From assembly GCA_963748105.1 (NCBI GenBank), contig CAVVHP010000019.1:1-64000 (forward strand): a stretch of 64,000 nucleotides of DNA. Reading direction: 5' to 3'. Source of the DNA: JAKAGZ01 sp963748105 (GTDB taxonomy: Bacteria; Bacteroidota; Ignavibacteria; Ignavibacteriales; Ignavibacteriaceae). A program made the translations under genes and the position numbers. Every line of letters begins with the position of its first letter. Positions within the stretch are counted from its first letter, which is position 1. Of the stretch, positions 36,774 to 46,955 are shown in pieces. The notes beneath the pieces are model-generated. The model was not told where the DNA came from, ran no database searches, and worked only from the letters and a program-made list of their open reading frames with translations.

Positions 36774-37766
36774 ATGCTCGAAAAAACCATATATCAGCTG
36801 AAGATTGGTGCGACTATACTTTTAGTCACAATACTTACAGGTACAATTGGTTTTATGATAATTGAGCACTGGGATTTTCTTGACTCAATTTATATGACAA
36901 TTATCACAATTACCACTACCGGGTTCCAGGAAACCCACCCCCTTACTCATACAGGTAGAATTTTCACAATTGTACTCCTCGTTATGGGAGTTGGGTCAAT
37001 TGCTTATACGGGTGGACGTGCCGCACAATTATTAATTGAGACTCAAATATTCAGGAGAAGAAGAATGAGTAAAAAATTAGAAGAACTAAAAAATCATTAT
37101 ATAGTTTGCGGCTACGGCAGAATGGGCCGGTATATTTGTGAAGAGCTTGCCACTGCAAAGGTTGATTTTATTGTGGTTGACACTGAAACCTCTAAAATTG
37201 AAAAAGTAATGGATATGAATTACCTCTACCTGACCGGTGATGCCACAAGCGATGATATTCTGACTAAAGCGGGAGTGCAAAAGGCCCGGGGACTCGTTGC
37301 CGTTTTATCAACAGATGCGGAAAATGTGTTTACAACACTGTCGGCAAAAGTTCTTAATCCTGATCTTTACGTGGTTGCGCGTGCCGTAGAAGAAGAGACA
37401 GAATCAAAGCTGAAAAAAGCAGGCGCAAGCCGTGTTGTAAAGCCATATGAGATTGGCGGAAACAGGATGGCGGAATTATTATTACGGCCGGGAGTTATCG
37501 AATTTATTGATGTAGTAGCCAGGGAAAAGAACGTCGACCTTTCAATGGAGGAAATTACTGTAAGTGAAAAATCCAAACTTGTCGGGCAGACTCTGGCAGA
37601 ATCTCCGATTAGAAAAGATCTGAATATTATTATTGTTTCAATAAACAAAGTTGAGGGCGGATTCATTTATAACCCGAAATCTTCAACAAAATTTGAAGCG
37701 GGCGATAAACTGATTGCTCTTGGTGAAGGTTTGAGTCTTGTAGAATTTAGAAAAATGACAAGCTGA
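36774..37766 (+). CDS. Ion-channel protein with pore loop and RCK (TrkA-N/TrkA-C) domains
   Basis: A 330-residue two-helix channel subunit. Helix 1 spans about residues 11-30, then comes the pore loop FLDSIYMTIITITTTGFQE, and helix 2 near residues 63-85. A regulatory RCK/TrkA-N domain starts at YIVCGYGRMGRYICEEL (NAD-binding Gly motif) and a TrkA-C domain ends the protein. The filter reads TTTGFQE instead of the usual TVGYGD: the second Gly is Gln. The protein may be a K+ or less selective cation channel gated by a nucleotide. It stands alone, divergent from the priA operon. Confidence 0.85.
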   Translation: MLEKTIYQLKIGATILLVTILTGTIGFMIIEHWDFLDSIYMTIITITTTGFQETHPLTHTGRIFTIVLLVMGVGSIAYTGGRAAQLLIETQIFRRRRMSKKLEELKNHYIVCGYGRMGRYICEELATAKVDFIVVDTETSKIEKVMDMNYLYLTGDATSDDILTKAGVQKARGLVAVLSTDAENVFTTLSAKVLNPDLYVVARAVEEETESKLKKAGASRVVKPYEIGGNRMAELLLRPGVIEFIDVVAREKNVDLSMEEITVSEKSKLVGQTLAESPIRKDLNIIIVSINKVEGGFIYNPKSSTKFEAGDKLIALGEGLSLVEFRKMTS

Positions 37767-37787
37767 CTCTTCTTGAATTTTGAATTT

Positions 37788-39062
37788 TTAGTGCAGCCCG
37801 CCTATTATCTTTTCGTCATATAACAGGTGTTCCAGGCTCTCTCTTCCCCGTGTAATAAAAAATTCATCCCTGTCAATTATTACTTCCGGAGCTTTTCGCC
37901 TGGCGTTATAGTTTGAGGCCATTGTCATTCCGTACGCTCCTGACGACATTACAGCCAGCAATTCTCCGGTTTTTGATTCCGTTATTTGCCTGTTTTTCGC
38001 CAGGAAATCTCCGCTTTCGCAAACAGGCCCTACAATATCTGTAACAATATCATTTCTTGATTCATTTACGTTAACCGGCTGAATATGATGGTAGGCTCCG
38101 TAAATGCTCGGGCGGATAAGGTCCGTCATTGCTGCATCAACAATTATAAAGTTTTTATTATAGTTTAGTTTTTCGTACAAAACTTTTGTTAATAGTATTC
38201 CGCCATTAGCTGTAAAAAATCTTCCGGGTTCAAACCATATATCACAGTCCAGTTTTTGAAATTTTGGAATAAGCACTTTTGCAAAATCTTTTATGTCGAA
38301 GGGTTTTTCATCATTGTAAGTAATCCCCACGCCACCACCAATATCAAAATGTTTTAACTTTATTCCTTTCGATTTAAGTTCAAAATATATCTCTGAAAGT
38401 TTGTCCACTGCTTCGGAATAGGGGTCAATAGATAAAATTTGTGAACCAATATGCATATCAATTCCGGAAAGCTCTATATTTTTTAATTTTGAACATTCCT
38501 GGAATAATTGCACTGCCTGAGCTGAATGCACACCGAATTTATTCTCTAACAACCCGGTTGATATATACGGGTGAGTTTTCGGATCAACATCGGGATTCAC
38601 TCTAATTGCAATTTCAACTTTCTTTTTTTCCTCATCTGCAATTTTATCAATCAGGTAAACTTCCTGAAGGGATTCGGCTTTTATTAATTTTACATTTTGA
38701 ACTATCGCAGATTTAATTTCGTCTGGAGTTTTACCGACACCGGTAAATATTATTTCGCCTGGATTTACGCCTGCTTTCAGAGCCCGGAATAATTCGCCTT
38801 CGGAGTTTACATCCACGTTACTCCCACAGCCATTAAATATTTTTATTACATTCAGATTAAAATTCGATTTTACGGAATAGTAGATTGAATGATTTACTTC
38901 TTTGAATGCATTGCTAAATTCCCTGTATCTGGAAATAAAAAATTCCTTGCTGTAAAGATAAACCGGAGTACCAACAGATTCAGCAACAACTTCCACCGGA
39001 ACTTGTTCACAATAAAGTTTATCGTCCTTATATGTAAAAACATCTGATTTGAATATTTTCAT
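37788..39062 (-). CDS. lysA: Diaminopimelate decarboxylase
   Basis: A 424-residue PLP-dependent decarboxylase giving L-lysine from meso-diaminopimelate. It shows the Lys-bearing YYSVKSNFN motif near residue 64, DIGGGVGITYNDEKP, and the substrate motif GPVCESGDFLAKNR with the active-site Cys. A GMTMASNYNARRKAPEV block near the end is also typical of LysA. The start ATG at 39062 matches the family N-terminus. The other lysine biosynthesis genes are not nearby. The gene is convergent with the channel gene. Confidence 0.96.
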   Translation of the reverse strand: MKIFKSDVFTYKDDKLYCEQVPVEVVAESVGTPVYLYSKEFFISRYREFSNAFKEVNHSIYYSVKSNFNLNVIKIFNGCGSNVDVNSEGELFRALKAGVNPGEIIFTGVGKTPDEIKSAIVQNVKLIKAESLQEVYLIDKIADEEKKKVEIAIRVNPDVDPKTHPYISTGLLENKFGVHSAQAVQLFQECSKLKNIELSGIDMHIGSQILSIDPYSEAVDKLSEIYFELKSKGIKLKHFDIGGGVGITYNDEKPFDIKDFAKVLIPKFQKLDCDIWFEPGRFFTANGGILLTKVLYEKLNYNKNFIIVDAAMTDLIRPSIYGAYHHIQPVNVNESRNDIVTDIVGPVCESGDFLAKNRQITESKTGELLAVMSSGAYGMTMASNYNARRKAPEVIIDRDEFFITRGRESLEHLLYDEKIIGGLH

Positions 39063-39387
39063 TTGTTTCTGTCAGGTTTAAAAATTAGGCAGATAAATTT
39101 AGCAATAATTCCTGAGGAATAAACAGAAAATTATTATAGGTATTGAAGAATACTTATAAAGAAAATTGCCTAAACTATAACCACCCTGACACAAGACCTC
39201 CCCTAATTATTTTACTATAAGTTGTACTTAAATTTCTCGTAAATTTGATTTTTGAGGTAATCATTCTACTAACCTGTTCTAATTCAGGAAATTAGGACTT
39301 AATTTCCAATCAATTCTGCATTTGAATTAGCGTTCATTTTAGGTAAATTTGTCATTACTTTTTAAAAATTCGAATAATACAGGACTT
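39063..39387. other. Divergent lysA-leuS intergenic region with a nested hairpin
   Basis: No gene is visible in these 325 bp. A perfect inverted repeat lies at 39287-39307 (GGAAATTA, 5-nt loop, TAATTTCC). It is enclosed by a second stem CTAATTC (39279-39285) and GAATTAG (39324-39330), about 60 bp before leuS. A leader regulating leuS is possible. I did not recognise a T-box or lysine riboswitch. Confidence 0.35.
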
Positions 39388-41845
39388 ATGCGCTATCCTT
39401 TTTCGGAAATCGAACCTAAATGGCAAAAATACTGGGAAGATAAAGAAGTATTTAAGACCAACCTTACCAAAGCCGAGGAATAAACTTTACTGCCTGGTGA
39501 TGTTCATTTATCCGTCCGGCTCAAAACTGCACTGCGGCCACTGGTATAATTACGGACCTACAGACAGCTGGGCGCGATACAAAAAATTAAAGGGCTACAA
39601 CGTCTTTGAACCAATGGGTTATGATTCCTTCGGGCTTCCTGCGGAAAATTATGCTATAAAAACCGGCATTCACCCTTACGACAGTACAATGCAGAATATT
39701 AAAGATATCCGCAGCCAGCTTGAAAAAAATGGGCGGCATGTACGACTGGAACGCCGAGCTGATGACATGCGCCCCGGAATATTACAAATGGAATCAGTGG
39801 CTATTCCTTCAGCTTTATAAAAAAGGACTGGCTTACAGGAAAAACGCGCCGGTAAACTGGTGCCCGAATGATCAAACTGTTCTGGCTAATGAACAGGTTC
39901 AGGCAGACGGCACATGCGAAAGATGCGGTACAGTTGTTATTCAGAAAAATCTTAACCCAGTGGTTTTTTAAGATTACGGAATATGCTGAGGAATTATTAT
40001 CTGACCTTGATAATATTAACTGGCCGGAAAAAACAAAACTGATGCAGCGTAACTGGATTGGAAAAAGCGTCGGTGCCGAAATAAATTTTAAAATTGAAGG
40101 CAGAGATGAAAATATTAACTGTTTTTACAACCAGGCCGGATACGGTTTTCGGTGTTACCTATGTTGTACTAGCACCGGAACACCCATTGGTTGAGAAATT
40201 AACAACCGGTGAATATAAAAAAGGCGTAGATGAATATCTTGAATCAATTAAATCTCTGACTGAAATTGAAAGAACATCTACCGTTAAAGAAAAAACAGGC
40301 GTACCGACTGGTGCCTATGCAATAAATCCAGTTAATAGTAAAAAAATACCAATCTGGATTGCGGACTACGCATTGTTGACGTACGGCACAGGATGTGTTA
40401 TGGCAGTGCCAGGACAGGACGAGCGTGACTGGGAGTTTGCCACTAAATTTAATTTGCCAATTATAAGAACAGTTGAACCTCCAAAAGATTTCGAAGGGAA
40501 AGCATATCTCGGCGACGGCCCTGCAATCAACAGTGATTTTCTGAATGGTCTGAATGTAGCTGATGCAAAAAAGAAAATTATAACGTGGCTTGAAGAAAAT
40601 AATCACGGGACAAGAAAAATAAATTATCGTTTGCGTGACTGGCTGATCTCGCGTCAGCGCTACTGGGGCACACCTATACCAATAATCCATTGTCCAAAAT
40701 GCGGCGAAGTTCCTGTTGAAGAAAAAGATCTGCCAGTAGAACTACCTTATGAAGTAAAATTTAAATCAGAGGGTACTTCTCCCCTTCTCAGCAATGAAGA
40801 ATTTATTAATGTAGAATGTCCGAAGTGCGGTGAACCGGCAAAGCGTGAAGCCGATACAATGGATACATTTGTCGATTCTTCCTGGTATTACTTAAGATAT
40901 CTCGACCCGAAAGTTAGCGAGCAAATCTTTAACAAAGAACTTGCTGAAAAATGGACCCCCGTTGATATGTATGTCGGCGGTGCGGAACACTCGACTATGC
41001 ATTTATTGTACGCAAGATTCATCCATAAATTTTTAAGAGATATAGGACTTGTAAATTCCGATGAGCCGTTCGCAAATCTGATACACCAGGGAACCATTAC
41101 GAACAACGGAGCCAAAATGTCCAAATCAAAAGGGAATGTTGTAAATCCCGATGATTTTACTGTTAAATATGGTGCAGATGTTTTCCGTTTGTATTTGATG
41201 TTTATGGGCCCTTACGAACTTGGCGGTGACTGGAGCGATAAGGGAATAACCGGTTCAGACAGATTTGTACAGAGAAGTTATGACATATTTACAAAGTATG
41301 AAGGTATACTGAAGAAAGCATCGCCGAAAGAATTCTACAACATTGAAATAATAAAAGATGAAGAAAAATCTATTTACAAAAAAATCAACCAGACTATAAA
41401 AAAATTCGACGAAGAAATTAATAATTTCAGATTCAACACGGCTATTGCTTCACTAATGGAATTATTAAACGAATTGAAAAACCTTGATAAATGTTCCGAT
41501 GAGATTACGGCATATACTTTGCAGAGATTTGCCGTTTTAATTGCACCCGTTGCTCCCCATCTGGGAGAAGAGTGCTGGAATTCAATCGGCAATGAAATTT
41601 CATTGATGGAAAAACCGGTATGGTTCCAATTTGATCCTAAAGCGCTTGTTGAGGATTCTGTGAATATTGCTGTGCAGGTTAACGGCAAACTTAGAACAAC
41701 TATTGAAATGCCGCCTAACAGCGAACAGGCTACTGTAAAACAATCAGTGTTTGCTGATGAAAAAGTGACAAAACACACGGACGGCAAACAGATTGTAAAA
41801 GAAATTTACGTGAAAAATAAAATTTATAACATTGTAGTAAAATAA
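39388..41845 (+). CDS. leuS: Leucyl-tRNA synthetase (four frameshifts in this sequence)
   Basis: About 818 residues after repair. The start is RYPFSEIEPKWQKYW. The frames join near 39478-39483, 39723-39729 (run of A), 39956-39958 (run of C) and 40117-40118, each restorable by a one-base change. The HIGH-type motif is YPSGSKLHCGHW, the editing domain has VFTTRPDTVFGVTYVVLAP, and the KMSKS loop is NGAKMSKSKGNVVNP at about 41108. VNGKLRTTIEMPP ends the C-terminal domain. Since LeuRS is essential and normally single-copy, these breaks are almost surely sequencing errors. Confidence 0.93.
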
Positions 41846-41855
41846 GGTGACTGAT

Positions 41856-41893
41856 CTGTGGAAATCCGCCGAATCCGTGTCATCCGCGTTTTA
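41856..41893. repeat. Possible dispersed intergenic sequence between leuS and serS
   Basis: The stretch GAAATCCGCCGAATCCGTGT continuing CATCCGCG resembles a short sequence I recall seeing repeatedly between genes in several environmental bacterial genomes. Only one copy is in this window, so repetition is not shown here. Confidence 0.35.
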
Positions 41894-41914
41894 TTCATTT
41901 AAAAAGAAATAGTT

Positions 41915-43192
41915 ATGTTAGATTTAAAATATATCCGTGAAAATCCTGAAATAGTAAAACAGGGAATTGAGAACAAGAACGAAAAAAATCGTGTTGATGA
42001 AATACTTGAACTCGATGAAAAGAGGAGAAACCTGATTTCAAAAACCGATGAGCTGAAGGCAAAAAGAAACCAGGTTTCTCAGCAAATCGGACAAATGAAA
42101 AAATCGGGACAGGATGCATCTACAATAATTTCCGAAATGAAATCTGTTTCGGATGAAATCACTCTGCTTGACGCGCAGTTAAAAGAAGTAGAGGAAAACC
42201 TTCAGGATATGTTGATGTTCGTTCCTAATCTTCCACATTCTTCTGTTCCAATCGGTAAATCTGCCGAAGATAATGTTGAAACTAGACAGTGGCTGCCCGA
42301 AGGATTTTCATTTGAACAGGCTGAAAAAGTTCTGGATCACATTGAGCTCGGTAAGAAATTAAAAATTCTGGATTTTGAAAGAGGAGCTAAATTATCAGGA
42401 TCAGGATTCCCCCTGTACCTAGGCAAAGGCGCCTCACTGGAAAGGGCATTAATTAATTTTATGCTCGACTACCATTTACAGAATCATGGCTATACAGAAG
42501 TAATGCCGCCGATCCTGGTTAACAGGGAATCTATGAAAGGTACGGGGCAGCTTCCGAAAATGGAAGAGGACATGTACTTTATCGAAAAAGATGATCTCTT
42601 TCCTGTTCCAACTGCTGAGGTACCGATTACAAATATTTACCGCGGGGAAATCCTGAATGATGCTGATTTACCGATTAAATACGTCGGCTTTACTCCCTGT
42701 TTTAGAAGAGAAGCGGGCTCCTACGGGAAAGATTCAAAAGGATTCCTGCGCGTTCACCAGTTCAATAAAGTAGAAATGGTAAAATTTGTTAAGCCGGAAA
42801 CTTCATACGATGAACTTGAAAACCTGGTAAACGACGCTGAAGATATTTTAAAAGAATTGAAAATTCCATACAGAATTTTAATGCTTTGCACAGGTGACTT
42901 AAGCTTTTCAGCAGCAAAATGTTACGATATTGAAACATGGTCACCGGCGGAAAACAAATGGCTTGAAGCTTCATCCTGCAGCAATTTTGAAAATTTCCAG
43001 GCAAGGCGTGCAAATATTCGTTTCAGAAATGAAGAGACAAAAAAGCCGGAATTTATTCACACGCTCAATGGTTCGGGACTTGCAACCAGCAGGTTGATGG
43101 TATCCATTTTAGAAAATTACCAGACGCCGGAAGGGAAAATTATAGTCCCGAAAGTACTGCAGAAGTACACCGGGTTTGAAATTATAGATTGA
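41915..43192 (+). CDS. serS: Seryl-tRNA synthetase
   Basis: A 425-residue class II synthetase. The N-terminal coiled-coil arm spans about residues 30-105 and binds the long variable arm of tRNA-Ser. The catalytic core has TGQLPKMEEDMYFI, PTAEVPITNIYRGEIL, the motif 2 loop PCFRREAGSYGKDSKGFLR and motif 3 NGSGLATSRLMVSILENYQ. All conserved Arg and Glu contacts are present. The gap to leuS is 69 bp, so the two synthetases are likely co-transcribed. Start ATG at 41915; normal length. Confidence 0.97.
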   Translation: MLDLKYIRENPEIVKQGIENKNEKNRVDEILELDEKRRNLISKTDELKAKRNQVSQQIGQMKKSGQDASTIISEMKSVSDEITLLDAQLKEVEENLQDMLMFVPNLPHSSVPIGKSAEDNVETRQWLPEGFSFEQAEKVLDHIELGKKLKILDFERGAKLSGSGFPLYLGKGASLERALINFMLDYHLQNHGYTEVMPPILVNRESMKGTGQLPKMEEDMYFIEKDDLFPVPTAEVPITNIYRGEILNDADLPIKYVGFTPCFRREAGSYGKDSKGFLRVHQFNKVEMVKFVKPETSYDELENLVNDAEDILKELKIPYRILMLCTGDLSFSAAKCYDIETWSPAENKWLEASSCSNFENFQARRANIRFRNEETKKPEFIHTLNGSGLATSRLMVSILENYQTPEGKIIVPKVLQKYTGFEIID

Positions 43193-43216
43193 GCAAGTAG
43201 CCAATTTTACTTCTTC

Positions 43217-43295
43217 TGTCATTCCGAATGTAAAGAGGAATCTTTAAAAAGATTTCTCAGTCATCCGTTTGTTAGTGGATTTCATCGAAATGACA
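43217..43295. repeat. Dispersed intergenic palindromic repeat, full copy
   Basis: The unit is framed by TGTCATT and AATGACA, inverted termini, with GAGGAATCT and AAGATTTCTCAGTCA inside. The right half is repeated at 13288-13336. It follows serS and lies outside any gene. Such elements are common in Bacteroidota-group genomes as I remember them; the function is unknown. Confidence 0.7.
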
Positions 43296-43347
43296 AATAT
43301 GAATTTTACGATATTACCATTAGATTATTTGCGCTAATCTGACTTTA

Positions 43348-45111
43348 TTGAATTTTAAGTATATGCAAAACCTATTTACACTAAAAAAATATTTCGTAAG
43401 ATATAAGAAGAAACTATTTCTTGGTTTCATTTTTATTCTGCTTTCCAATGCAGGCGCAGTATACATTCCACTAATCACAAAGGATGCTATCAATGAACTG
43501 TCAAAGGAAGTAAGAGTAGACCTTCTTGTTCATTTTGCAATACTGATTGTTGGCGCATCTCTCTTTGCAGGTTTCTTCAGGTTCCTGATCAGGGAAACCA
43601 TCATAGTCATTTCAAGAGAAATAGAATTCGATCTCCGCCAGGATTTCTGGGAACATATTCAGAAATTGCCCCTAAGATATTTCCAGAATAATTCTACCGG
43701 CAATATAATGGCCCACGCCACCAACGATATTAATTCTGTAAGATCTTTCCTGGGTCCGGCTGTAATGTACTCGGCTGATACACTTACGAGATTAATTATT
43801 GTAATAACAATAATGCTTTCTCTGAATATTTCTCTGACATTATTTGCTCTTATCCCTCTGCCCTTGTTGTCAATTCTTGTCTATAAAGTTGGCAAACTTA
43901 TACACGAAAAATTTACTCTGATACAGGAAAAATTTTCTGAACTTACGACAAAAGCACAGGAAAATTATTCCGGCATCAGGGTTATAAAATCTTATGTAAG
44001 AGAGGAAAATGAAATAAAAGGATTTAAAAAACTAAGCAGGGATTTTCTTGAAAGAAATATGGATATGATAAAAATCCAGGCTTTACTGTTCCCCCTGCTC
44101 CTTTTAATCACAGGTCTTTCGGTAATAATAATTGTATGGTTAGGTGGTGTAAAAGTCATAAACAACGAGATCAGTCTCGGGGATATTGTAGCATTTATAG
44201 CTTACCTCGGAATGCTCACCTGGCCGATGATCGCTTTTGGCTGGGTAATAAATATTATTCAGCAGGGTGAAGCAAGTATGAAGAGGTTGAATAAAATATT
44301 TGCCGAACAATATGAGATTAAAGACACAGACGAAACCGACTTTAATATAAAAGATATTAAGGGTGAAATAGAGTTCAAGAATGTTTCTTTCAGGTACAGT
44401 GATAATCTCCCTTACATAATTAAAAATGTTAACCTGAAAATTCCAATAGGCTCAACTACCGCAGTAATGGGATACACCGGTTCAGGAAAGACCACGTTTA
44501 TTAATCTAATTCCCCGCCTTTACGACATAACAGAAGGTGAAGTCTTAATTGATGGTGCAAATGTTAAAAATCTACCTTTAAAAACTTTAAGGACAAATAT
44601 TGGCCTGGTTCAGCAGGAAGCATTTTTATTTTCAGATACAATTATGAATAATATTTCCTACGGGCTTAGGGACATAAACAAAGAACGTGTGGAAGCAGTA
44701 TCGGCTATAGCGAATTTCACTGATGATGTTAATGATTTCCCGAAGGGGTTCGACACCATGATGGGCGAAAGAGGAATTACTCTTTCGGGTGGACAAAAGC
44801 AAAGAGCGAGCCTGGCAAGATCACTTGCAATCGATCCAAAAATTTTAATACTGGATGATTCATTCTCAGCGGTGGATACAAATACCGAGGAAAAAATCCT
44901 GAAAAATCTGAAAAATTTTATGAGGGATAAAACGAGTATTATTATCAGCCACAGGATTTCAACTGTAAAAGATGCGGATAATATTATCGTTCTTGCCGAT
45001 GGAAAAATTAAAGAACAGGGTAAACATGAAGACCTTGTTTCGCTGAATGGTATTTATGCCGATTTACATTACAAGCAGCTGCTCGAAAAAGAATTGGAAG
45101 AATTGAATTGA
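43348..45111 (+). CDS. Heterodimeric ABC exporter, degenerate-Walker-B half
   Basis: A 587-residue half-transporter: six-helix membrane domain to about residue 310, then the nucleotide-binding domain. Walker A GYTGSGKTTFINL (about residue 375), Q-loop NIGLVQQEAFLF, canonical signature LSGGQKQRASLARSL (about residue 481). Walker B ends LILDDSFSAVD, with Asp where the catalytic Glu normally follows. That is the mark of the half that contributes the non-hydrolytic site. It lies 24 bp before the partner gene. The substrate could be lipid, peptide or drug; nothing decides it. Confidence 0.93.
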   Translation: MNFKYMQNLFTLKKYFVRYKKKLFLGFIFILLSNAGAVYIPLITKDAINELSKEVRVDLLVHFAILIVGASLFAGFFRFLIRETIIVISREIEFDLRQDFWEHIQKLPLRYFQNNSTGNIMAHATNDINSVRSFLGPAVMYSADTLTRLIIVITIMLSLNISLTLFALIPLPLLSILVYKVGKLIHEKFTLIQEKFSELTTKAQENYSGIRVIKSYVREENEIKGFKKLSRDFLERNMDMIKIQALLFPLLLLITGLSVIIIVWLGGVKVINNEISLGDIVAFIAYLGMLTWPMIAFGWVINIIQQGEASMKRLNKIFAEQYEIKDTDETDFNIKDIKGEIEFKNVSFRYSDNLPYIIKNVNLKIPIGSTTAVMGYTGSGKTTFINLIPRLYDITEGEVLIDGANVKNLPLKTLRTNIGLVQQEAFLFSDTIMNNISYGLRDINKERVEAVSAIANFTDDVNDFPKGFDTMMGERGITLSGGQKQRASLARSLAIDPKILILDDSFSAVDTNTEEKILKNLKNFMRDKTSIIISHRISTVKDADNIIVLADGKIKEQGKHEDLVSLNGIYADLHYKQLLEKELEELN

Positions 45112-45135
45112 TAAAAGAGATGAATTAAATAATTT

Positions 45136-46929
45136 ATGGCAAACGATTACAAAAGCGAAGACGAAGTATTAGGTAAAGCGTACGACTCAAAATTAATGAG
45201 ACGTCTGCTGGGTTATATTAAACCATACAAGAAGTATGTTATCTTTGCGATAATACTGAACATATTTGTCGCCGCTCTGGGGCCTATCCGTCCTGTACTA
45301 ACAAAAATAGCAGTTGATAAATACATCGCTCATTCCGATTACCATGGACTAATGCTTATCGGCCTGGCGCTTTTCGGTTCTTTATTACTGCAGGCAACAA
45401 TGCAGTATTTTTTAACTTACTATATGCAGTATCTGGGCCAAAAAACAATATTCGATATTAGGGAACAGATTTTCAGGCACACACAAAAACTTGCATTAAG
45501 ATTTTTTGATAAAACACCTATTGGCAGAACTGTAACAAGAGTTACAAACGATGTTGAAGCGTTGAATGATCTTTTTTCTTCGGGAATAGTAATGGCATTC
45601 AGCGATATATTTATTATAATCTGGATCTTGGTTTTTATGTTCACCATGGACGTAAAACTTTCCCTGGTTACATTATCCGTACTTCCGGTTTTATTTTACG
45701 CCACATTTTTATTCAGGAGAAAAGTCCGCGAAAGTTATCGTGACGTTCGGCTTCATCTTGCCAGGCTGAATTCCTACATGCAGGAACGTATAACCGGGAT
45801 GAATATCATCCAGATTTTTCATAAAGAGAAAGCTGAGAAAGAAAAATTTTCCTCCATCAATACCGATTATAAGAAAGCCAATATAAGATCAGTATTCTAC
45901 TACGCTGTCTTCTTCCCCACAGTTGAATTATTAAGTTCAATCGCAATCGGTTTGATTGTATGGTATGGCGGAGGCGAAGTTATAAAGAGCACTCTGACAG
46001 TCGGAGTAATAATTGCGTTCATTCAGTTTATCGATCAGTTCTTCCGGCCGATAAGGGATCTTTCGGAAAAATATAATATTATGCAGACGGCAATGGCGTC
46101 CAGTGAGAGAATTTTCAAACTTCTGGATAATAAAACTTTTGTGAACAATCCTGAGAACCCCGAACCATTGACAAAACTGAACGGTGATATCGAATTTCAA
46201 AATGTTTGGTTTGCCTATAATGAAGAAGAATACGTTCTTAAGGATATTTCATTTAAAATTAACCCGGGTGAAACTGTGGCGATTGTTGGGCACACAGGCG
46301 CCGGCAAAACAAGCTTGATTAATATTCTCACAAGATTTTATGACATTGAGAAAGGATCAATCCTTGTTGACGGACGCGACATCCGCACACTGGATAAAAA
46401 AGACTTAAGAAAGTTCATTTCAATTGTACTGCAGGATGTCTTCCTTTTCTCAGGAACTGTAAGATCAAATATTAGTATGGATAATGATAGTATCCCGGAT
46501 GAAAAAATCAGGGAGGCGGCAGAACTTGTTGGTGCCGATAAATTTATAGAATCGCTCCCCAATAAATATGATGAAATTGTAATGGAAAGAGGCGCCACTT
46601 TAAGCGTAGGGCAAAAGCAGCTCATTTCTTTCGCCAGGGCTCTGGCGTACAATCCGCAAATATTAATTCTTGATGAAGCAACATCAAGCATTGACACAGA
46701 AAGTGAGCTTTTAATTCAAAAAGCTATAGAAAAACTCCTAGTTGGAAGAACGGCTATAGTAATTGCTCACCGTTTATCCACAATTCAGAATGCGGATAAG
46801 ATAATTGTTATGCATAAAGGTGAAATCCGGGAAACAGGAAATCACCAGGAACTACTTGCTAAGAAGGGAATTTATTATAAATTATACCAGCTTCAATATA
46901 AAGATCAGGAAGTAATTCGGGCAAGCTAA
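45136..46929 (+). CDS. Heterodimeric ABC exporter, catalytic half
   Basis: A 597-residue half-transporter: N-terminal cytoplasmic stretch, six helices to about residue 320, then the ATPase domain. Walker A GHTGAGKTSLINI (about residue 384), Q-loop SIVLQDVFLFSG, signature LSVGQKQLISFARAL (Val in place of the second Gly), Walker B LILDEATSSIDTESE with the catalytic Glu. The weak signature and the partner's weak Walker B would fall in the same composite ATP site, as expected for heterodimeric exporters of the TM287/TM288 kind. It partners with the preceding gene. Confidence 0.93.
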   Translation: MANDYKSEDEVLGKAYDSKLMRRLLGYIKPYKKYVIFAIILNIFVAALGPIRPVLTKIAVDKYIAHSDYHGLMLIGLALFGSLLLQATMQYFLTYYMQYLGQKTIFDIREQIFRHTQKLALRFFDKTPIGRTVTRVTNDVEALNDLFSSGIVMAFSDIFIIIWILVFMFTMDVKLSLVTLSVLPVLFYATFLFRRKVRESYRDVRLHLARLNSYMQERITGMNIIQIFHKEKAEKEKFSSINTDYKKANIRSVFYYAVFFPTVELLSSIAIGLIVWYGGGEVIKSTLTVGVIIAFIQFIDQFFRPIRDLSEKYNIMQTAMASSERIFKLLDNKTFVNNPENPEPLTKLNGDIEFQNVWFAYNEEEYVLKDISFKINPGETVAIVGHTGAGKTSLINILTRFYDIEKGSILVDGRDIRTLDKKDLRKFISIVLQDVFLFSGTVRSNISMDNDSIPDEKIREAAELVGADKFIESLPNKYDEIVMERGATLSVGQKQLISFARALAYNPQILILDEATSSIDTESELLIQKAIEKLLVGRTAIVIAHRLSTIQNADKIIVMHKGEIRETGNHQELLAKKGIYYKLYQLQYKDQEVIRAS

Positions 46930-46955
46930 TACAAACTATATAAGGAGACCTTATA

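Noticed and set aside
39063..39387. Lysine riboswitch before lysA or T-box before leuS
   Set aside because: Neither the lysine aptamer core nor a T-box AGGGTGG-like motif was found. Only simple hairpins are present.
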